A stretch of 64,000 nucleotides of DNA. Source: Lachnospiraceae bacterium. Its GTDB lineage: Bacteria > Bacillota > Clostridia > Lachnospirales > Lachnospiraceae. A program made the translations under genes and the position numbers. Numbering within the stretch: position 1 is the stretch's first letter; each line of letters starts with the position of its first letter. This document shows positions 10,701-18,849 of this stretch, piece by piece. The DNA is taken from positions 124,001 to 188,000 of the forward strand of contig JAFXXN010000135.1 in assembly GCA_017542245.1 (NCBI GenBank), read 5' to 3'. Below the pieces are notes generated by a model that worked only from the letters and a program-made list of their open reading frames with translations, did no database searches and had not been told where the DNA came from.

Positions 10701-10860
10701 GGTTTCGGGAACGCAGCTGACGGCAGATGTTGTTGATGCATTTTTAAGGATTGTGGAGAACGGCGGCTTCCGTGCACCGGATGATAACGGCGGCGGCACA
10801 ACCGAGGATATTGACAACATCCACAAAAAACAGCAGGCAGCAGAAGCTAAGGAAAAATAA
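7777..10860 (+). CDS. Beta-propeller sensor with C-terminal HD-GYP phosphodiesterase domain
   Basis: A 1027-residue membrane sensor. An N-terminal signal/anchor (about residues 5-28) is followed by many Reg_prop-like beta-propeller blades with repeated D-x-x-LWIGT, GLPSxxV and DxxGxI(W/Y) patterns. A Y_Y_Y-like domain (about 690-765) leads to a membrane segment (774-795). The cytoplasmic part is an HD-GYP domain: HSQRVADYT, LLHDIGKISIP (HD near 867), AHHERPDGKGYP, ADTFDAMYSDRPYR. All metal and GYP residues look intact, which predicts cyclic-di-GMP hydrolysis in response to an external ligand, perhaps a glycan. The GTG start has GGAGG at 7766. No receiver or kinase domain is present, unlike Bacteroidetes Reg_prop hybrids. 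Confidence 0.88.
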   Translation: MKKINRLCICTVIVIIIISILADVSAFAFGTSSGVKYDEMSVDPTSNGEGYSAVLYDNTNGLPTSEANAIAETSEGFIWIGSYSGLIRYDGNNFERIASTTGISSVVSLFVDSRDRLWIGTNDSGVAVMEKGEFTLFDIDDGLPSSAVRSIVEDVDGDIYIATAHGICIIGNDMKVRDLDEVQVKGLYIDEIRITDGGVIYGKTSDGNIFTIENDRLSGFYSGYNLGIDNINCVFPDPDREGYVYLGTEESQIYHGRLAGTLLEVEKIDAKPLKSIYSLEKFQDQVWICSDNGVGLIDSEGVHKLENLPMDNSIEHTMVDYEGNIWFTSSRQGVMKIVPNHFTDIFNKYKLDSAVVNATCFSSNTLFIGTDKGLIALGENSVIDDVPISFSNPEDKFSSYTNLVQLLDGCRIRSVIRDSKNRIWFSTYSDRALICYDKGVITRFNEDMGLPSNRVRTVKERSDGVIMAAVSGGLVLIDNDKIIDKYDKISGLDNTEILSVAQADNGDMIIGTDGSGIFIIDGHAIRNIGKKDGLKSEVVMRVKRDRTRNIYWIVTSNSIAYMTADYEIHTIEGFPYTNNFDLYENSQDEMWVLSSNGIYVIPVETMIKNEIIEPVYFSRSNGLSCIATANAYSELTESGDLYIAGTTGISKVNIENAFLNVDNIKMAVPYVSADGVMIYPDSDGKITIPHDTSRLTIYPFVYTYALTNPKITYWLEGFDEERTTVNRDKMEPLNYTNLAGGTYSLHMVMQDPLGKGGKEISVKIAKKMIFYETKWFLCLVGVIIIIIGYLIIRLVVKHKTKRLLKKEKENRELIKEITQAFAKTIDLKDKYTNGHSQRVADYTAMLAKELGYSEEEVEKYYNIALLHDIGKISIPSEVLNKEGKLTDQEFNIIKSHSARGYQVLKDISIMPELAIGAGAHHERPDGKGYPKGLKDEDIPRVAQIIAVADTFDAMYSDRPYRKRMNFEKVVSIIKEVSGTQLTADVVDAFLRIVENGGFRAPDDNGGGTTEDIDNIHKKQQAAEAKEK

Positions 10861-10878
10861 AAAGAGGAGTATCGTAAA

Positions 10879-11976
10879 ATGAAATTAGGAATCGTTGGAC
10901 TGCCGAATGTCGGCAAGAGTACCTTATTTAATTCTTTGACAAAGGCGGGGGCTGAATCGGCTAACTATCCGTTCTGTACCATCAACCCCAATGTAGGAGT
11001 GGTAGCTGTACCGGATGAGAGACTTAATGTGCTCACGGATTTATATAAGTCCGAATCAAAGGTACCTGCGGTAATAGAATTTGTTGATATCGCCGGACTT
11101 GTAAAAGGTGCATCAAAGGGAGAGGGACTCGGAAACCAGTTCCTTTCACATATACGTGAAGTTGATGCGATAGTGCATGTGGTAAGATGCTTTGAGGATT
11201 CAAATATAGTCCATGTCGACGGAAGCGTAAATCCTGCCAGAGATATAGAGACCATAAACTTGGAACTTATCTTTGCAGATCTCGAAGTTATAGAAAAGAG
11301 GATAGCAAAGGGCGTTAAAGGTGCAGCAAATAATAAGACTTTGGCAAAAGAAGTAGCTTTGCTTAATAAGTTAAAGGAACTTTTAGAGTCAGGAAAGCTT
11401 GCAAAGAGCTTTAAGACAGATGATGAAGAAGAACAGGCCATGTTTGATTCGTTTGACCTGCTTACAGCAAAGCCGGTTATATTTGCAGCAAATGTTAAGG
11501 AAGACGACCTGGCTGATGACGGTGCATCCAATCCTCATGTACAGGCGGTAAGAGAATTTGCCGCAAACGACGGGGACGGCGCATTTGTAGTAAGTGCGGA
11601 GATAGAGCAGGAACTCTCAGAACTTGAAGATGACGAAAAGAAGGCATTCTTAGAGGATTTGGGAGTAGAAAAGTCAGGTTTGGAGAAACTTATAGTCGCT
11701 TGTTATGATCTGCTTGGACTTATGAGCTTCTTAACGGCAGGACCCAAAGAGAGCAGAGCATGGACCATAAAGAAAGGCACAAAGGCTCCCCAGGCAGCAG
11801 GAAAGATACATTCTGACTTTGAGAGAGGTTTTATCAGAGCAGAAGTAGTAAACTATGACAACCTTATTGCCTGCGGCGGATATAACCAGGCTAAAGAAAA
11901 AGGCCTTGTACGTTCTGAGGGTAAGGAGTATGTAGTCCAGGACGGAGATGTCATTCTGTTTAGATTTAATGTATGA
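10879..11976 (+). CDS. ychF: Redox-regulated ATPase YchF (OLA1 family)
   Basis: Obg-related P-loop protein that prefers ATP and binds ribosomes. G1 is GLPNVGKSTLFN at residues 6-17 and G3 lies in FVDIAGLVKGASKGEGLGNQF. The NKxD motif is replaced by AANVKE, as is usual in the family and in line with its nucleotide preference. The C-terminal TGS-like domain ends with DVILFRFNV. 365 residues is standard. It starts 18 nt after the HD-GYP gene with a GAGGAG ribosome binding site. Confidence 0.96.
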   Translation: MKLGIVGLPNVGKSTLFNSLTKAGAESANYPFCTINPNVGVVAVPDERLNVLTDLYKSESKVPAVIEFVDIAGLVKGASKGEGLGNQFLSHIREVDAIVHVVRCFEDSNIVHVDGSVNPARDIETINLELIFADLEVIEKRIAKGVKGAANNKTLAKEVALLNKLKELLESGKLAKSFKTDDEEEQAMFDSFDLLTAKPVIFAANVKEDDLADDGASNPHVQAVREFAANDGDGAFVVSAEIEQELSELEDDEKKAFLEDLGVEKSGLEKLIVACYDLLGLMSFLTAGPKESRAWTIKKGTKAPQAAGKIHSDFERGFIRAEVVNYDNLIACGGYNQAKEKGLVRSEGKEYVVQDGDVILFRFNV

Positions 11977-11999
11977 TATAGACAACCGGAGGAATTGAC

Positions 12000-13187
12000 A
12001 TGAGTCTATGGGGAAATGATACAGCGGTACGTTTTCCGGGTATCGGTTTGGAAATACCTAATCTTCCCAGGGGAATAGCGATAGGTTCATTCCAGATAGC
12101 ATTCTATGGAGTGGTGATAGCATTCGGAATGATGATGGGTCTGGTAATGGCCAGATGGAAAGCAAAGAAAACAGGACAGGATGACAACATTTATTTTGAC
12201 TGTGCTCTTTGGGCAATACCGCTTTCTGTTATAGGTGCCAGAATATATGAAGTTGTTTTTGACTGGGAAAGTTACCAGTGGGATTTTTGGAAGATCATAA
12301 ATATACGTAACGGCGGTCTTGCAATTTACGGAGGTATCATAGTAGCATTCCTTTCTGTGTTTACTTTCTGTCATATAAAAAAGCTCAGATATACACTTAT
12401 GGCAGACACCGCTATTCTGGGACTTATCCTTGGTCAGATAATTGGACGCTGGGGCAATTTCTTTAACCGGGAGGCTTTCGGAAAATATTCGGACGGATTT
12501 CTTGCGATGCAGATAGATCTGTCCGAAAAAAACCTAAGCTATATATATAATCCGGCTCTATGTTCTGAGGCTACGCTTAGGACCATGTATGAGGGTAAGG
12601 AAAATGTTCTGAACAATATCCTTGAAATAAGAAACAATATTGTGACATTGGCAGACGGAAGACAGTTTATACAGGTACATCCTACATTCCTGTATGAGTC
12701 TCTTTGGAATCTTTTTATCCTGTGTATTATGTTATGGGTATGGCCCAGAAAGAAATTCAACGGTGAGATAATCCTAATATATCTTGCCGGATATGGTTTC
12801 GGAAGATTTTTCATTGAAAACATTAGAACAGATCAGCTGTTTATCTGGGGAACCGGACTTGCAGCATCACAGGTATTGTCCGCTTTGCTTTTTGTTGTGG
12901 CAACGTCGTTGCTCATTTTTTTCAGGATCAGGGCAGTAAAACTCGGTATCCCGGTATCTATGGAACTGATACGTAGCAAGGCTGACAAAAATATGAAGAA
13001 CGGAAATGCTTCCGTATCGGAGGAGAAAGAAGTAAAGGAAGAGGAAAAGAAAGAGAACCCGGAAGAGAAGAGGAAAGAAGACGGTACGTCTCCCGGAGAA
13101 GATGATCCCGGAGGGGACGATCCAAGAAAAGACGATTCCGAAGGTGCTGAAGAAAGCACTGAAAAAAGCAATGAAGAAAAAGAATAA
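12000..13187 (+). CDS. lgt: Prolipoprotein diacylglyceryl transferase with charged C-terminal tail
   Basis: Integral membrane enzyme that moves diacylglycerol from phosphatidylglycerol onto the lipobox cysteine of prolipoproteins. The Lgt signature appears as GRWGNFFNREAFG, with HPTFLYESLWN and the RFFIENIRTDQ segment downstream; about seven membrane segments are evident. The core ends near residue 325. Another ~70 residues form a Lys/Glu then Asp/Gly/Pro-rich tail not found in ordinary Lgt, presumably cytoplasmic and disordered. The start has GGAGG at 11988-11992. A strong terminator follows the gene. Confidence 0.93.
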   Translation: MSLWGNDTAVRFPGIGLEIPNLPRGIAIGSFQIAFYGVVIAFGMMMGLVMARWKAKKTGQDDNIYFDCALWAIPLSVIGARIYEVVFDWESYQWDFWKIINIRNGGLAIYGGIIVAFLSVFTFCHIKKLRYTLMADTAILGLILGQIIGRWGNFFNREAFGKYSDGFLAMQIDLSEKNLSYIYNPALCSEATLRTMYEGKENVLNNILEIRNNIVTLADGRQFIQVHPTFLYESLWNLFILCIMLWVWPRKKFNGEIILIYLAGYGFGRFFIENIRTDQLFIWGTGLAASQVLSALLFVVATSLLIFFRIRAVKLGIPVSMELIRSKADKNMKNGNASVSEEKEVKEEEKKENPEEKRKEDGTSPGEDDPGGDDPRKDDSEGAEESTEKSNEEKE

Positions 13188-13226
13188 ATATACATTCTTG
13201 TGGTGAACAAATGTTCGAACACAATA

Positions 13227-13270
13227 TATGGATGTTGCACAAAAAACGTGCATACATCCATATTTTTTTT
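13227..13270 (+). terminator. Rho-independent terminator after lgt
   Basis: The arm ATATGGATGTTGCAC pairs with GTGCATACATCCATAT, with one bulged base and a 6-nt A-rich loop, followed by T8. It closes the ychF-lgt unit ahead of the mraZ promoter. Confidence 0.9.
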
Positions 13271-13303
13271 AAACAAATTATGCAAAAAAACTCATTTTTC
13301 CTA

Positions 13304-13334
13304 TTGACTTTATAAAAAACAATGATATTATAAT
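13304..13334 (+). promoter_or_regulatory. Promoter of the mraZ division cluster
   Basis: TTGACT at 13304-13309 is the -35. TATTAT (13326-13331, 16-bp spacer) or TATAAT (13329-13334, 19-bp spacer) is the -10. MraZ normally represses its own operon by binding direct repeats near this site. TGGTGAG and TGGGGAG at 13340-13346 and 13371-13377 resemble such boxes, which is inference. Confidence 0.7.
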
Positions 13335-13386
13335 ATTATGTGGTGAGTTGTGGTATGAAGTAACACAAAGTGGGGAGGAAACGGTC

Positions 13387-13821
13387 ATGTTCATGGGTGA
13401 ATTTAATCATACGATTGATCCTAAGAACAGGATTATTGTCCCTGCTAAGTTCAGAGATGAACTTGGTGAGAACTTTGTTATATCTGCCGGACTTGACGGA
13501 TGCCTGTATCTGACAAAGAAATCAAGCTGGGAAGCATTTTCACAGCAATTGTCTGAACTTCCATTCACCGCAGAAACCAGAAAGCTTCAGAGACATTTCA
13601 TGAGAAATGCTCAGGAGTGCGAACCGGATAAACAGGGCCGTATACTTGTTCCTCAGAACCTTAAAGAAATGGCCGGACTTGATAAGGAAGTGGTTCTTCT
13701 TGGATCCGGCAGCAAAGTTGAAATCTGGAGCAAGGAAAGACTTGATGCCGAAACCGGTGATGCAACCATGGAAGAGATAACCGAGAGCATGTCTCAAAAA
13801 TATGGTCTTAGATTTTGTTAA
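13387..13821 (+). CDS. mraZ: Transcriptional regulator and division-cluster protein MraZ
   Basis: AbrB-like DNA-binding protein with two tandem SpoVT/AbrB-type motifs, first gene of most dcw clusters. The N-terminus [16 protein letters not shown] is the family signature and [14 protein letters not shown] is the second repeat. GGAGG at 13374-13378 places the start at ATG 13387 rather than the upstream TTG-like openings, giving 144 residues, the usual size. It probably represses its own promoter. It overlaps nothing and is followed by rsmH after 8 nt. Confidence 0.95.
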   Translation: MFMGEFNHTIDPKNRIIVPAKFRDELGENFVISAGLDGCLYLTKKSSWEAFSQQLSELPFTAETRKLQRHFMRNAQECEPDKQGRILVPQNLKEMAGLDKEVVLLGSGSKVEIWSKERLDAETGDATMEEITESMSQKYGLRFC

Positions 13822-13829
13822 GGATGAGC

Positions 13830-14777
13830 ATGGAAAGTAAAGTCAGCTTTAGTCATAAACCGGTACTTTTAAATGAAGTGCTTGAAGGTCTTAATATCAA
13901 ACCGGACGGGATATATGTGGATGGTACACTCGGCGGCGCGGGACATTCCGGAGAAATTGCAAAGAAACTTGAAAAAGGACTTCTTATAGGAATAGACCAG
14001 GACAGCGACGCGATAGCGGCTGCAAAAGAAAGATTAAAAGAATTTGGAGATAAATGCAGAGTAGTTAAAAGCAACTACGAAAATATGGAAGGCGTCCTGA
14101 AAGAAATGGAAATCCACGGTGTGGACGGCATACTGCTTGACCTTGGAGTTTCCTCATATCAGCTGGATACTCCGGAACGAGGCTTTTCCTACAGGTTCGA
14201 CGGACCTTTAGACATGAGGATGGACAAGGAAAACGAGATGACTGCCGAGATGCTTATAAATACTTATTCGGAGCAGGAACTCTTCCATATAATAAGAGAC
14301 TATGGAGAAGACAGATTTGCAAAAAACATTGCAAAGCACATAGTAGAAGCGAGGCAAAAGAAAAGGATAGAAACCACATTTGAACTGAATGAAATAATAA
14401 GAGCTTCCATACCGGCCAAAGTGAGAGAAACGGGAGGACATCCTTCTAAAAGAACTTTTCAGGCGATAAGGATTGAACTGAACAGGGAACTTGAGGTTTT
14501 GGAAAACTCCATAAACAGCATGATAGACATGCTGAATCCCGGCGGAAGGTTATGTGTGATAACATTTCATTCATTAGAGGACAGGATAGTAAAAAGTGCA
14601 TTCAATAAAGCTGAAAACCCATGCACGTGTCCTCCGGAATTCCCGGTATGTATATGCGGGAAAAAATCAAAAGGAAAACATCTTACCAAAAAAGCTGTGA
14701 TACCTTCCGAAAAAGAGATGGAGGAGAACAGCAGGAGCAAGAGCAGTAAGCTGAGAGTATTTGAAAAATGTTCTTGA
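13830..14777 (+). CDS. rsmH: 16S rRNA (cytosine-1402-N4)-methyltransferase RsmH (MraW)
   Basis: Methylates N4 of C1402 in the 30S P site. Seen: [13 protein letters not shown], the SAM loop [42 protein letters not shown] and the C-terminal [12 protein letters not shown]. Both ATG 13824 and ATG 13830 are in frame. AAGGA at 13820-13824, overlapping the mraZ stop, suits 13830 (315 residues). It lies second in the dcw cluster as usual. Confidence 0.95.
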   Translation: MESKVSFSHKPVLLNEVLEGLNIKPDGIYVDGTLGGAGHSGEIAKKLEKGLLIGIDQDSDAIAAAKERLKEFGDKCRVVKSNYENMEGVLKEMEIHGVDGILLDLGVSSYQLDTPERGFSYRFDGPLDMRMDKENEMTAEMLINTYSEQELFHIIRDYGEDRFAKNIAKHIVEARQKKRIETTFELNEIIRASIPAKVRETGGHPSKRTFQAIRIELNRELEVLENSINSMIDMLNPGGRLCVITFHSLEDRIVKSAFNKAENPCTCPPEFPVCICGKKSKGKHLTKKAVIPSEKEMEENSRSKSSKLRVFEKCS

Positions 14778-14821
14778 AACGAGAACGGAAAGGGAAAACG
14801 CGTTAAGCGTCGTGTAAGAAA

Positions 14822-15415
14822 ATGGCAGAAGCAAGAAGGAATAAATTCAGCTATGACAGAAATTACTATGAGCATACCGGATCAGCACCGGTAAAAGAAA
14901 CAGCTTATGATTTACACGATGAAACAGAATACGAGGTAGATTTCTTAGAAGATGGCAGCATCTTCGAAGAAGAATACACAGAACTGGATTTTGAAGGAAC
15001 ATCTCCGAAAGTAAGAAGAGTCCGCGTAAATCCTATCAAGAGCGTTCCCGGACAGAGAGAAGTAACAAAGGAAAAAGTTAAGAGAAAATACAACTTCAGT
15101 TTCCTTACTATCATGATGCTTGCAGTTTCACTTGTTGCTCTTGTAGGTGCAAGCTACAGATATATAGAGACCAGAGCGGAAGTTATCCAGGCAAATAAAA
15201 GGATCACTGCCGCAAAGACGGAACTTAAAGACATTCAGAACATTAATTCTACACTTAAAAGTCAGCTTGATGTTGAAACTGACAGAAACTATATATATAC
15301 ATTTGCCGTTTCAAAACTGAAGATGATTTACCCTAAAGAGAACGATACTGTATATTATGAAAAGCCGGAAGAAGGATATGTACGTCAGTACAAAGAAATC
15401 CCGGCTGTGAAATAA
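14822..15415 (+). CDS. ftsL: FtsL-like division protein
   Basis: Bitopic membrane protein of the divisome core; in Bacillus FtsL joins DivIB and DivIC to activate septal synthesis. Sequence identity of FtsL is always low, so the call rests on architecture and position: an acidic cytoplasmic N-terminus of about 95 residues, one membrane segment (FLTIMMLAVSLVALVGASYR, about 94-115) and a short external coiled coil. It lies between rsmH and the transpeptidase gene. The ribosome binding site is weak. Two hairpins without a T-run follow it. Confidence 0.78.
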   Translation: MAEARRNKFSYDRNYYEHTGSAPVKETAYDLHDETEYEVDFLEDGSIFEEEYTELDFEGTSPKVRRVRVNPIKSVPGQREVTKEKVKRKYNFSFLTIMMLAVSLVALVGASYRYIETRAEVIQANKRITAAKTELKDIQNINSTLKSQLDVETDRNYIYTFAVSKLKMIYPKENDTVYYEKPEEGYVRQYKEIPAVK

Positions 15416-15432
15416 AAAAGTTTACATCTTAC

Positions 15433-15491
15433 TGGGTGAAGGAACTGGATTTTTCCTTCACCCATTAAACAGTTATAAAGGTGAACTGTTT
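15433..15491 (+). promoter_or_regulatory. Two tandem hairpins between ftsL and the transpeptidase gene
   Basis: TGGGTGAAGGAA (15433-15444) and TTCCTTCACCCA (15453-15464) form a perfect 12-bp stem. AAACAGTT (15467-15474) and AACTGTTT (15484-15491) form an 8-bp stem that ends 3 nt before the GAGG ribosome binding site of the next gene. There is no T-run, so a processing site or translational control fits better than a full terminator. Confidence 0.6.
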
Positions 15492-15503
15492 GCGAGGTTT
15501 ATA

Positions 15504-17435
15504 ATGAGAAGAAAAAGGCGCACGAAGAGATTTAACGTGGTTATGAAGAACAGCCTTTATGTAGCTTTTATTGTAGTCATATTACTGTGCATCGCTCTTA
15601 CGGGAAGGCTGGTATGGATAAATAATAAAAAAGGAAACGAATATGGGAAGAAAGTCCTGTCGCAGCAGGCATATTCCAGCAGAACCATAGTAGCCGAACG
15701 AGGATCGATAACAGACAGAAACGGCATAACAATAGCAAGAAGCGAGAAGACATATAATGTTGTTCTGGACCCGGATGTAATACTGAGTCATGATTATTAC
15801 ATGAAGCCGACCCTTGAAGCAATGGAAGAATGCCTGGGATACAACAGTGAAGAGATGCAAAAGATCATAAACGATAATCCCAAGAGCAGATACCTTGTTT
15901 TTGAAAAAAATATAGATTACATCAAGGTGTCGAACTTTAATAAGTATAAATCATCTCATAAATTTGTTGTCGGAGTATGGTTCGAAGAAGAATATACAAG
16001 AGTATATCCTTACGGGAATTTTGCTTCCCATGTTATCGGCTATGCAACACGAGACGGTGGAAGCTACGGGCTTGAACAGTATTATAATGATTATCTGACA
16101 GGAACCGAAGGACATGAGTACGGATATTACGATCCGGAACTTAACAGCCAGAAAACACTGAAAGATGCAATAGACGGATACACACTGACTACTACACTGG
16201 ATTTTAACATACAGACCATAATCCAGAAGAAGATAGAGAATTTCCAAACCGAGATCGGATGCAACAACATAGGCGTTATAGTTATGAATCCGAATAACGG
16301 TGAAATATACGCCATGGCTTCAAACTATGAATACGATCTTAATAATCCGAGATCCCTTGAGGGTATGTTCACGGAAGAAGAACTCGAGGAAATGACAGAA
16401 GAAGAAAAGACCAATGCTAGATATAAGATGTGGAGAAATTTCTGTATTTCCGATACTTATGAACCGGGATCGACTTTCAAAACAGTTACTGTAGCCTCAG
16501 CTCTTGAAGAGGGCGTTATTTCGACAGGAGATCATTTCAACTGTGACGGCTATACCGAAAAAGGCGGATGGCGCATCGGATGTAACAAAAAGAGCGGTCA
16601 CGGCAGTCTTACTCTTGCGGAGTCATTAATGAAATCATGCAACTGCGCATTGATGGAAATAGCCGATAAACTCGGTTCGAATAAGTTCTTCAATTATCAG
16701 AAGCTTTTCGGATTTGGCGAGAGAACCGGAATCGATCTTACAGGCGAGGCAACGGGAATTATCATTCCGAAAAGTAATCTGAATGTAACAGAACTTGCAA
16801 CATGCAGTTTCGGAACCACATTTAACGTAACGATGATCCAGATAGCCGCAGCATATGCTTCCATTCTGAACGGCGGCGATTATTATGTACCTCATGTTGT
16901 TAAGGAAATAAAAACATCCGACGGCATAACGGTAAGGAAGTCGGAGGATGCGCCATTAAGGGAAACGGTAAGCAAGACTACTTCGGAGTTCATACATGAT
17001 GCACTTTATATGACAGTAGAAGCAGGTACGGCAACACCGGCAAAGGTTTCAGGATACCTTATAGGCGGAAAGACCGGAACGGCACAGAAAAGACCGAGAA
17101 CAGAGAAGAAGTATGTAGTATCTTTTGTAGGCTTTGCCCCGGCGGATAATCCGCAGGTAATGACATATGTAGTCATAGACGAGATCCATGATGAGACGCT
17201 TGCAGGAAGCAGCTCACCTGCAACAAGAATGACTTCTGAGATAATGAATGATATATTACCTTATCTTGGAATGTATCCCGAGGGAGAAATAGTTTATAAT
17301 GTTGATCTGGAACTTCTTCAGGAAATTGATAAGAATGCGGAAGATGAAATAAATGAAGGCGTTATACCTGAAGATTATGATGAATCAGAATCAACAGGTG
17401 TGGAAAATGAAGAGGGATTTAGTACTGAAGGCTGA
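15504..17435 (+). CDS. ftsI: Septal peptidoglycan D,D-transpeptidase (class B PBP, FtsI/SpoVD family)
   Basis: Cross-links septal peptidoglycan with FtsW. An N-terminal membrane anchor (about 12-34) is followed by the class B dimerisation region and the transpeptidase domain. Active-site motifs are S323-TFK (SxxK), S378-CN (SxN) and K523-T-G. The protein ends with an acidic tail and lacks the C-terminal PASTA repeat of SpoVD and PBP2x, so a vegetative FtsI/Pbp2B role is preferred, though the two cannot be separated with certainty. GAGG at 15494 supports the start. mraY, usually next, is missing. Confidence 0.93.
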   Translation: MRRKRRTKRFNVVMKNSLYVAFIVVILLCIALTGRLVWINNKKGNEYGKKVLSQQAYSSRTIVAERGSITDRNGITIARSEKTYNVVLDPDVILSHDYYMKPTLEAMEECLGYNSEEMQKIINDNPKSRYLVFEKNIDYIKVSNFNKYKSSHKFVVGVWFEEEYTRVYPYGNFASHVIGYATRDGGSYGLEQYYNDYLTGTEGHEYGYYDPELNSQKTLKDAIDGYTLTTTLDFNIQTIIQKKIENFQTEIGCNNIGVIVMNPNNGEIYAMASNYEYDLNNPRSLEGMFTEEELEEMTEEEKTNARYKMWRNFCISDTYEPGSTFKTVTVASALEEGVISTGDHFNCDGYTEKGGWRIGCNKKSGHGSLTLAESLMKSCNCALMEIADKLGSNKFFNYQKLFGFGERTGIDLTGEATGIIIPKSNLNVTELATCSFGTTFNVTMIQIAAAYASILNGGDYYVPHVVKEIKTSDGITVRKSEDAPLRETVSKTTSEFIHDALYMTVEAGTATPAKVSGYLIGGKTGTAQKRPRTEKKYVVSFVGFAPADNPQVMTYVVIDEIHDETLAGSSSPATRMTSEIMNDILPYLGMYPEGEIVYNVDLELLQEIDKNAEDEINEGVIPEDYDESESTGVENEEGFSTEG

Positions 17436-17489
17436 CAAAATGCCTGTTAACAAAATATGTATTGGAGAGAACAAGTATTGGAGGAGAAT

Positions 17490-18842
17490 ATGGACTTTAA
17501 CGGTAAAAGAGTATTAATAATAGGAGCAGGAAAGAGCGGTATTTCAGCCGCTAGGCTTTTGAACGGACAAAATGCAGAAGTAACACTGTATGATGACAAG
17601 GAACTGGATAAGAATGAGGTTCTGCAGAAAATAGGAGCCGGCTATAGAGGTGAGATAATCTGCAAAGAACTTCCTGACAGTATAGCTTCGGGTTGTGAGT
17701 ATCTCATTATAAGTCCCGGAGTACCTATTGATTCGCCGCTTGTGCTTAAAGTAAAAGAGTTTGGAGCAAAGGTGATAGGAGAAGTAGAATTAGGATATTT
17801 CTTTACAAAAGGTAAAGTGGTTGCGGTAACTGGAACAAACGGAAAAACCACTACTACGGCTCTTACCGGGGAATTGATGAAGAAAAAGTATGCCAATACA
17901 CTTGTAGGAGGAAATATTGGTATACCCTATACAGAGATATGTCTGAACAGTACGGATGACGGTGTGATCGTAGCTGAGATGAGCAGTTTTCAGCTTGATA
18001 CCATAGATACTTATCATCCGTATGTAAGCATGATATTAAATATCACTCCGGATCATCTGGACCGACATCATACTATGGAAAATTATGTAAATGCCAAGCT
18101 TGCATGTACAAGAAATCAGACAGAAGACGAACTCTGCATACTCAATTATGAAGATGAGATATTAAGGAAAAAAGCAAAAGAAATAAAGGCTAAAATCTGC
18201 TGGTTTTCTTCAAGAAGTGAGCTTACCGACGGTATGGTCTACAAAGACGGCGTGATTTATGAGATGAGGGACGGTGAGCCTAAAAAAGTCATAGATGTAG
18301 CAGAAATGAAGCTTATAGGACGTCATAATTACGAGAACGTTATGGCCGCGGTTGCGGCAGCAAGATTCATGGGTATCTCCATGGACGACATAAGGGATGT
18401 TTTAAGGAATTTTAATCCTGTAGAACATAGGATTGAATATGTGGCAACCATAAATGATGTTAAATATTACAATGATTCGAAGGGAACCAATCCCGACGCT
18501 TCCATTCAGGCGGTTAAAGCCATGACAGGACCTACATTCCTTATAGGCGGCGGATACGATAAAGGTTCTGTATATGATGAATGGATCGATAGTTTCGAAG
18601 GAAAGATAAAAAAGCTTATCCTTATGGGACAGACCAGGGAAAAGATAGCCGAATGTGCAAAGAAACATGGTTTTACGGACTATATGTTTGTTGAAAGCAT
18701 GGAAGAAGCAGTGAATTACTGTAAGAAGAATGCGGTACCCGGTGATACGGTATTGCTTTCACCCTGCTGTGCAAGCTGGGGCATGTTTAAGAATTACGAA
18801 GAACGCGGAAGAATTTTTAAAGATTTGGTAAAGAAGGATTGA
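17490..18842 (+). CDS. murD: UDP-N-acetylmuramoylalanine-D-glutamate ligase MurD
   Basis: Adds D-Glu to UDP-MurNAc-L-Ala in cytoplasmic wall precursor synthesis, using ATP. The Rossmann-type N-terminus (LIIGAGKSGISAAR) is followed by the ATP loop GTNGKTTTT at 115-123, the central motif NITPDHLDRH and HNYENVMAAVAAA, and a C-terminal domain with YYNDSKGTNPDA. GGAGG at 17480-17484 selects ATG 17490 (450 residues) over an upstream ATG at 17457. It follows the transpeptidase gene by 54 nt and ftsW comes 7 nt after it. Confidence 0.96.
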   Translation: MDFNGKRVLIIGAGKSGISAARLLNGQNAEVTLYDDKELDKNEVLQKIGAGYRGEIICKELPDSIASGCEYLIISPGVPIDSPLVLKVKEFGAKVIGEVELGYFFTKGKVVAVTGTNGKTTTTALTGELMKKKYANTLVGGNIGIPYTEICLNSTDDGVIVAEMSSFQLDTIDTYHPYVSMILNITPDHLDRHHTMENYVNAKLACTRNQTEDELCILNYEDEILRKKAKEIKAKICWFSSRSELTDGMVYKDGVIYEMRDGEPKKVIDVAEMKLIGRHNYENVMAAVAAARFMGISMDDIRDVLRNFNPVEHRIEYVATINDVKYYNDSKGTNPDASIQAVKAMTGPTFLIGGGYDKGSVYDEWIDSFEGKIKKLILMGQTREKIAECAKKHGFTDYMFVESMEEAVNYCKKNAVPGDTVLLSPCCASWGMFKNYEERGRIFKDLVKKD

Positions 18843-18849
18843 AAATATC

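Noticed and set aside
13188-13386. Small genes read from the minus strand across the lgt tail
   Set aside because: They are mirror readings of the Glu/Lys/Asp-rich tail and the terminator, without ribosome binding sites or coding character.
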